A stretch of 10,095 nucleotides of DNA from Rodentolepis nana (lineage: Eukaryota > Platyhelminthes > Cestoda > Cyclophyllidea > Hymenolepididae), in NCBI GenBank assembly GCA_900617975.1, contig UZAE01002175.1, positions 1 through 10,095 of the forward strand, given 5' to 3'. Of this stretch, positions 7,609-10,095 are shown one piece after another. Position numbers and translations under genes: made by a program. The stretch's first letter is position 1. Each line of letters starts with the position of its first letter. Below the pieces are notes generated by a model. That model did no database searches. It was not told the origin of the DNA and saw only the letters and a list, made by a program, of their open reading frames with translations.

Positions 7609-7675
7609 GACGGGGGAGCATAATGGTTAGAAACGCGAGTTTTATTCTAATGAGGTTGGGTATAACGGAATTGAT
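7609..7675 (+). pseudogene. Decayed tRNA-like sequence (possible tRNA pseudogene or tRNA-derived SINE head)
   Basis: TAATGGTTAGA at 7621-7631 resembles a tRNA internal box A of the TAGTGGTTAG type. GAGGTTGGGTATAACGGAAT at about 7652-7671 occupies the place of the T arm and box B (consensus GGTTCGANNCC), starting about 38 bases after box A, which is the spacing found in tRNAs such as tRNA-Glu. Box B is badly eroded and I cannot draw a full cloverleaf. It is therefore at most a relic. It begins about 60 bp beyond the head end of retroposon copy 5 and does not resemble that family. A chance match is quite possible. Confidence 0.3.
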
Positions 7676-8462
7676 AAATGATTGTCAAGTTTATTACAAT
7701 CCCTAGTCGCATTGAAATAGAAGAAAGAACCAATCATCCGAAAGTACTGTTATCTGCCAAGATGGAAGGTGCTTTGAAGTTGTTATTTCCAAACTTCAAC
7801 AGGGGAACTTCCTATGCGAAAAACACACCATTGGAAGTGTGATGAGTCATCGACTGGCCAAGCAGTTCAAAAACACTGGTCAATTCATCCATCGGTACAG
7901 AAAAGAACGGCTCTGTTCCAGTATGATTTAAAATTTAAATTGCTGAGAGGGAGTTTGTGAGCTAATCTGGCAAGCTGAATGAGGGCGGCCAGATGAGTTC
8001 AATGCTTCTCAAAGAGGTTAAACTAACATAGAGCACTCTTTACTGCGATGCTGCTTTTAATAGCTACGCGAGGCCTTACCATTTTATTTCACTCTATTTA
8101 TTAAAACTCACCAAAATGTCACGGTTTATTCGAATAGGTAAACAGAGGCCATAGATCACTGATTGAACTCTGGAAGTTTTAGAGCGAAGTGGGTAACCAT
8201 AAGCCATCTACCAATTTTTTTTGCCTTTTCCAAAATGCAACGAGAAATTTGCTAAAGGATACTCAAGTGCTGTTGATGCCCTGACAAAGACGTGCGAGCC
8301 AAAACATGGAAATATGAGTTTCTTTTTCACCATTTCAGATTTTATAATTCAATATTTGTTGCTGTTTTACTGATTTATCGACTTGATGTCTGATTAGTTC
8401 ATATTAGTGCCAAAACTGAACTGGTTTTTCAAGGGGAATAACTTGATAATTCGCCTGGGGGT

Positions 8463-8488
8463 ACCGAAAGTTTTCGTTTCGGTTTTTT
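8463..8488 (+). other. Stem-loop followed by T run
   Basis: ACCGAAA (8463-8469) pairs with TTTCGGT (8477-8483) across a 7-base loop, and the stem runs into six T. It looks like a small-RNA 3' end or Pol III stop, but no upstream promoter elements or recognisable RNA are seen, and a 7 bp stem is expected by chance in 10 kb. Confidence 0.3.
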
Positions 8489-8676
8489 ACATTGTTCTTT
8501 CTATGGCTCTGTAGTGAAATGTGGAGGTATTCAATTGAGTAGATGCAAGCAGTTTTAGTTCTTACTTCAATATTGGCGAATGTGATTGTTCAATCCTTAA
8601 ATCAAGTATCTAACTGATCAATCATGTGACTTCGGCTCAAATTTGTTGCGGATTCCTACACAGAGAAGCATTGATC

Positions 8677-8700
8677 TTTCCATAGTGAACTCTATGGAAA
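8677..8700. repeat. Perfect 9 bp inverted repeat, 6-base loop
   Basis: TTTCCATAG and CTATGGAAA pair perfectly around TGAACT. No flanking duplication or transposon ends are apparent. Its function is unknown and chance is not excluded. Confidence 0.7.
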
Positions 8701-8832
8701 AATACTCTGGTATAAAATTAACTGGCCAATTTCAACTGTATAGGTGAAGCAGACATATGGCATGAGGCTTAGTCATTAAACACTGACCTTGTAATTACTA
8801 TTGATCATTGATTGGTCAGGAGGTCACTGCAC

Positions 8833-8897
8833 ACGTAATCTCATTTGCTCCCTAGCGCCTCAGGTTCCAGAATCCTCGAACGAGGATGAGATTGCGT
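8833..8897. repeat. Nested inverted repeats
   Basis: The outer arms ACGTAATCTCAT (8833-8844) and ATGAGATTGCGT (8886-8897) pair over 12 positions with one G-T wobble. A second stem, ATCCTCG (8872-8878) with CGAGGAT (8881-8887), has a 2-base loop and shares two bases with the outer right arm. The two stems therefore adjoin and slightly compete. No known RNA family is recognised on either strand; a tRNA was considered and does not fit. Confidence 0.65.
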
Positions 8898-9663
8898 ACT
8901 CCATAACTTCAATTCCTTTTTTTTAAAATTCCACTGTCTTTGCAGTAATTCAAAATTAAATTATGAAAAATTCCAACTAATAAGTGAATTCCAATTCTTA
9001 AATAATCTACGAAGAGTGGCAACACGTTAAAGTTGCACAGAATATCGATGAATTGAAAAAATATTATGGGAATTTTATGAGCAAATAAATGTATTGAAGG
9101 AATGTTACAATGAATGTATCCATACTAGCCAACGATCATAAACTCACTTGTCCATTTAAATGTCCAACGAAGAATTTAACTCAATCAAGTTGGATTGGCG
9201 TCCGGATGGTATCTGGTTAATAACGGCTACATAATTTGTTTAATGACTCATCAATAAATGCAGAAATTTAAACAACAGCAAAAACTTGGCAGCCGATTGG
9301 CTTTGACCTGAATTTTCCCCCCTCTCCAATTTCCGGATCAACTTGGAATTCATGACTAATCTGCTAAAATATGATAATTGTAAGGTCGGTACCTTGACTA
9401 ATTTCGACGTAATTGTTCTTGTAGAGTATTGGCTTCTGAGAACCACTTGGGAAGACTAATTAAGCTAAAACAGTAATGTTAAAAAGCTCCATGCATTTAA
9501 GAAATTAGGTTTGTAGCTATCACGATTCATTGAATGAATAAAATGGAAAAAAAGAATTCTATTTTTTCTGTTTATCTTGAGCACTTCCAATCACATCCAA
9601 TCAGACGCCTTGCTAAGAAGTTTGACTGTGCGGACTAACTCACACATTGTATTCGATCGAAAT

Positions 9664-9943
9664 GGGGTGTCCGATAGACTTACCTCCACGTGGTCCACCC
9701 TGGGCAACGCGTATATTCATACGGCAAAAAGTCTATTAACTGGCGATTGACTTCTGGCGCAGTACTCATCCTACCTTTTCTCTAACTTCATGTCTGTCCC
9801 TTTACATCTGTAAATCACTCTTCTGTTCCCCTCCCCTCGACTTTCTGTTACTTTGATGTTCCTTCCCCCTGTGAAGCCCGAAGTCGGCTAAAGGGCTAAT
9901 GATAACTATCAAAACGCCTGCCGTTTGAAATAAATAAATAAAT
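9664..9943 (+). mobile_element. SINE-like retroposon, copy 6
   Basis: About 280 bp, starting GGGGTGTCCGATAGACTTAC, with CCACGTGGTCCACCCTGGGC, CATACGGCAAAAAGTCTATT, a shortened middle in which the ATATTCGACTACTTTCA segment is missing, TTTACATCTGTAAATCACTC, TTTGATGTTCCTTCC, AAGCCCGAAGTCGGCTAAAG, GATAACTATC and an (AAAT)n tail. A perfect 13 bp duplication, ATTCGATCGAAAT, lies at 9651-9663 and 9944-9956. The 3' region shows an AGCCC (9875-9879)/GGGCT (9893-9897) stem that may be the LINE recognition hairpin; that role is inferred. This copy defines the element boundaries most cleanly. Confidence 0.92.
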
Positions 9944-9956
9944 ATTCGATCGAAAT

Positions 9957-10095
9957 TGATATCTTTCATATTGGAGGGTGCCTGGAGTTTGACATCCTAT
10001 TTGTGCACCTATTTAAGAAGAAATCATTATGTGTGAATTGAGCTGACTTGAATTCTCTTATAACTTCGTGAGCTTTAAACCAGTTAATGTCAGAA
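9957..10095. other. Right flank, nothing recognised
   Basis: AT-rich sequence without features, running to the end of the window. Confidence 0.5.

Larger units (their letters stand above)
7676..9650. other. Long non-coding interval with scattered hairpins
   Basis: Nearly 2 kb without a supportable gene. The longest open frame (9240-9446, minus, 68 codons) has no recognisable features. The plus strand holds several short perfect stems: 8 bp at 7774-7781/7792-7799, 7 bp at 8463-8469/8477-8483 followed by T6, 9 bp at 8677-8685/8692-8700, and a nested pair at 8833-8897. An isolated TATAAAA-like string occurs near 8710 with nothing attributable downstream. Confidence 0.5.

Noticed and set aside
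8833..8897. Possible tRNA (GGTTCCAGAATCC resembles a T arm)
   Set aside because: No box A at the right distance, no acceptor stem, and the sequence is better explained by two simple inverted repeats.
9240..9446. 68-codon minus-strand frame
   Set aside because: Short, without recognisable features; expected by chance.

Overview
The window reads as AT-rich, intron-bearing, repeat-dotted DNA from an animal nuclear genome, most likely an invertebrate. The evidence is a short secreted-peptide exon preceded by a splice acceptor, long stretches without coding potential, AATAAA-type signals, microsatellites, and six copies of a retroposon family with target-site duplications and an AAAT-rich tail. 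Nothing looks bacterial: there are no operons and no tightly packed ORFs. I cannot name the species.

One coding unit is well supported. An exon beginning near 4562 carries a complete 92-codon reading frame (4586-4864, + strand). It encodes a small secreted protein: a signal peptide, a heptad-patterned helical segment, and a six-cysteine domain whose spacing reads the same in both directions (11-4-6-4-11). I predict a helical hairpin held by three nested disulfides. The 3' UTR probably contains a C-rich/CA tract and may end near an AATAAA cluster at 5202-5215. Any upstream 5'UTR exon is not identified.

The rest is mostly non-coding and organised by one SINE-like family of about 280-300 bp, with copies at 317-606 (+), 2034-2336 (+), 2366-2666 (-), 5900-6500 (+), 7257-7549 (-) and 9664-9943 (+). 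Copies start at the same 5' base pattern (GGGGTGT) and end in an AAAT-type tail. Four have perfect 13-14 bp target-site duplications and a fifth has a decayed one, which points to LINE-driven retroposition. The head holds a CACGTG palindrome and an 8 bp stem. Its antisense strand carries a consensus 5' splice site. Copies 2 and 3 lie tail-to-tail and could fold into double-stranded RNA. Copy 4 is doubled in length by two internal tandem arrays. Several ORFs over the repeats are translations of repeat units, not genes.

Remaining segments (1-303, 620-2020, 2681-4300, 5236-5886, 6514-7256, 7550-9650, 9957-10095) show no supportable gene. Within them are a decayed tRNA-like sequence near 7609-7675 and a small cluster of hairpins at 8463-8897.
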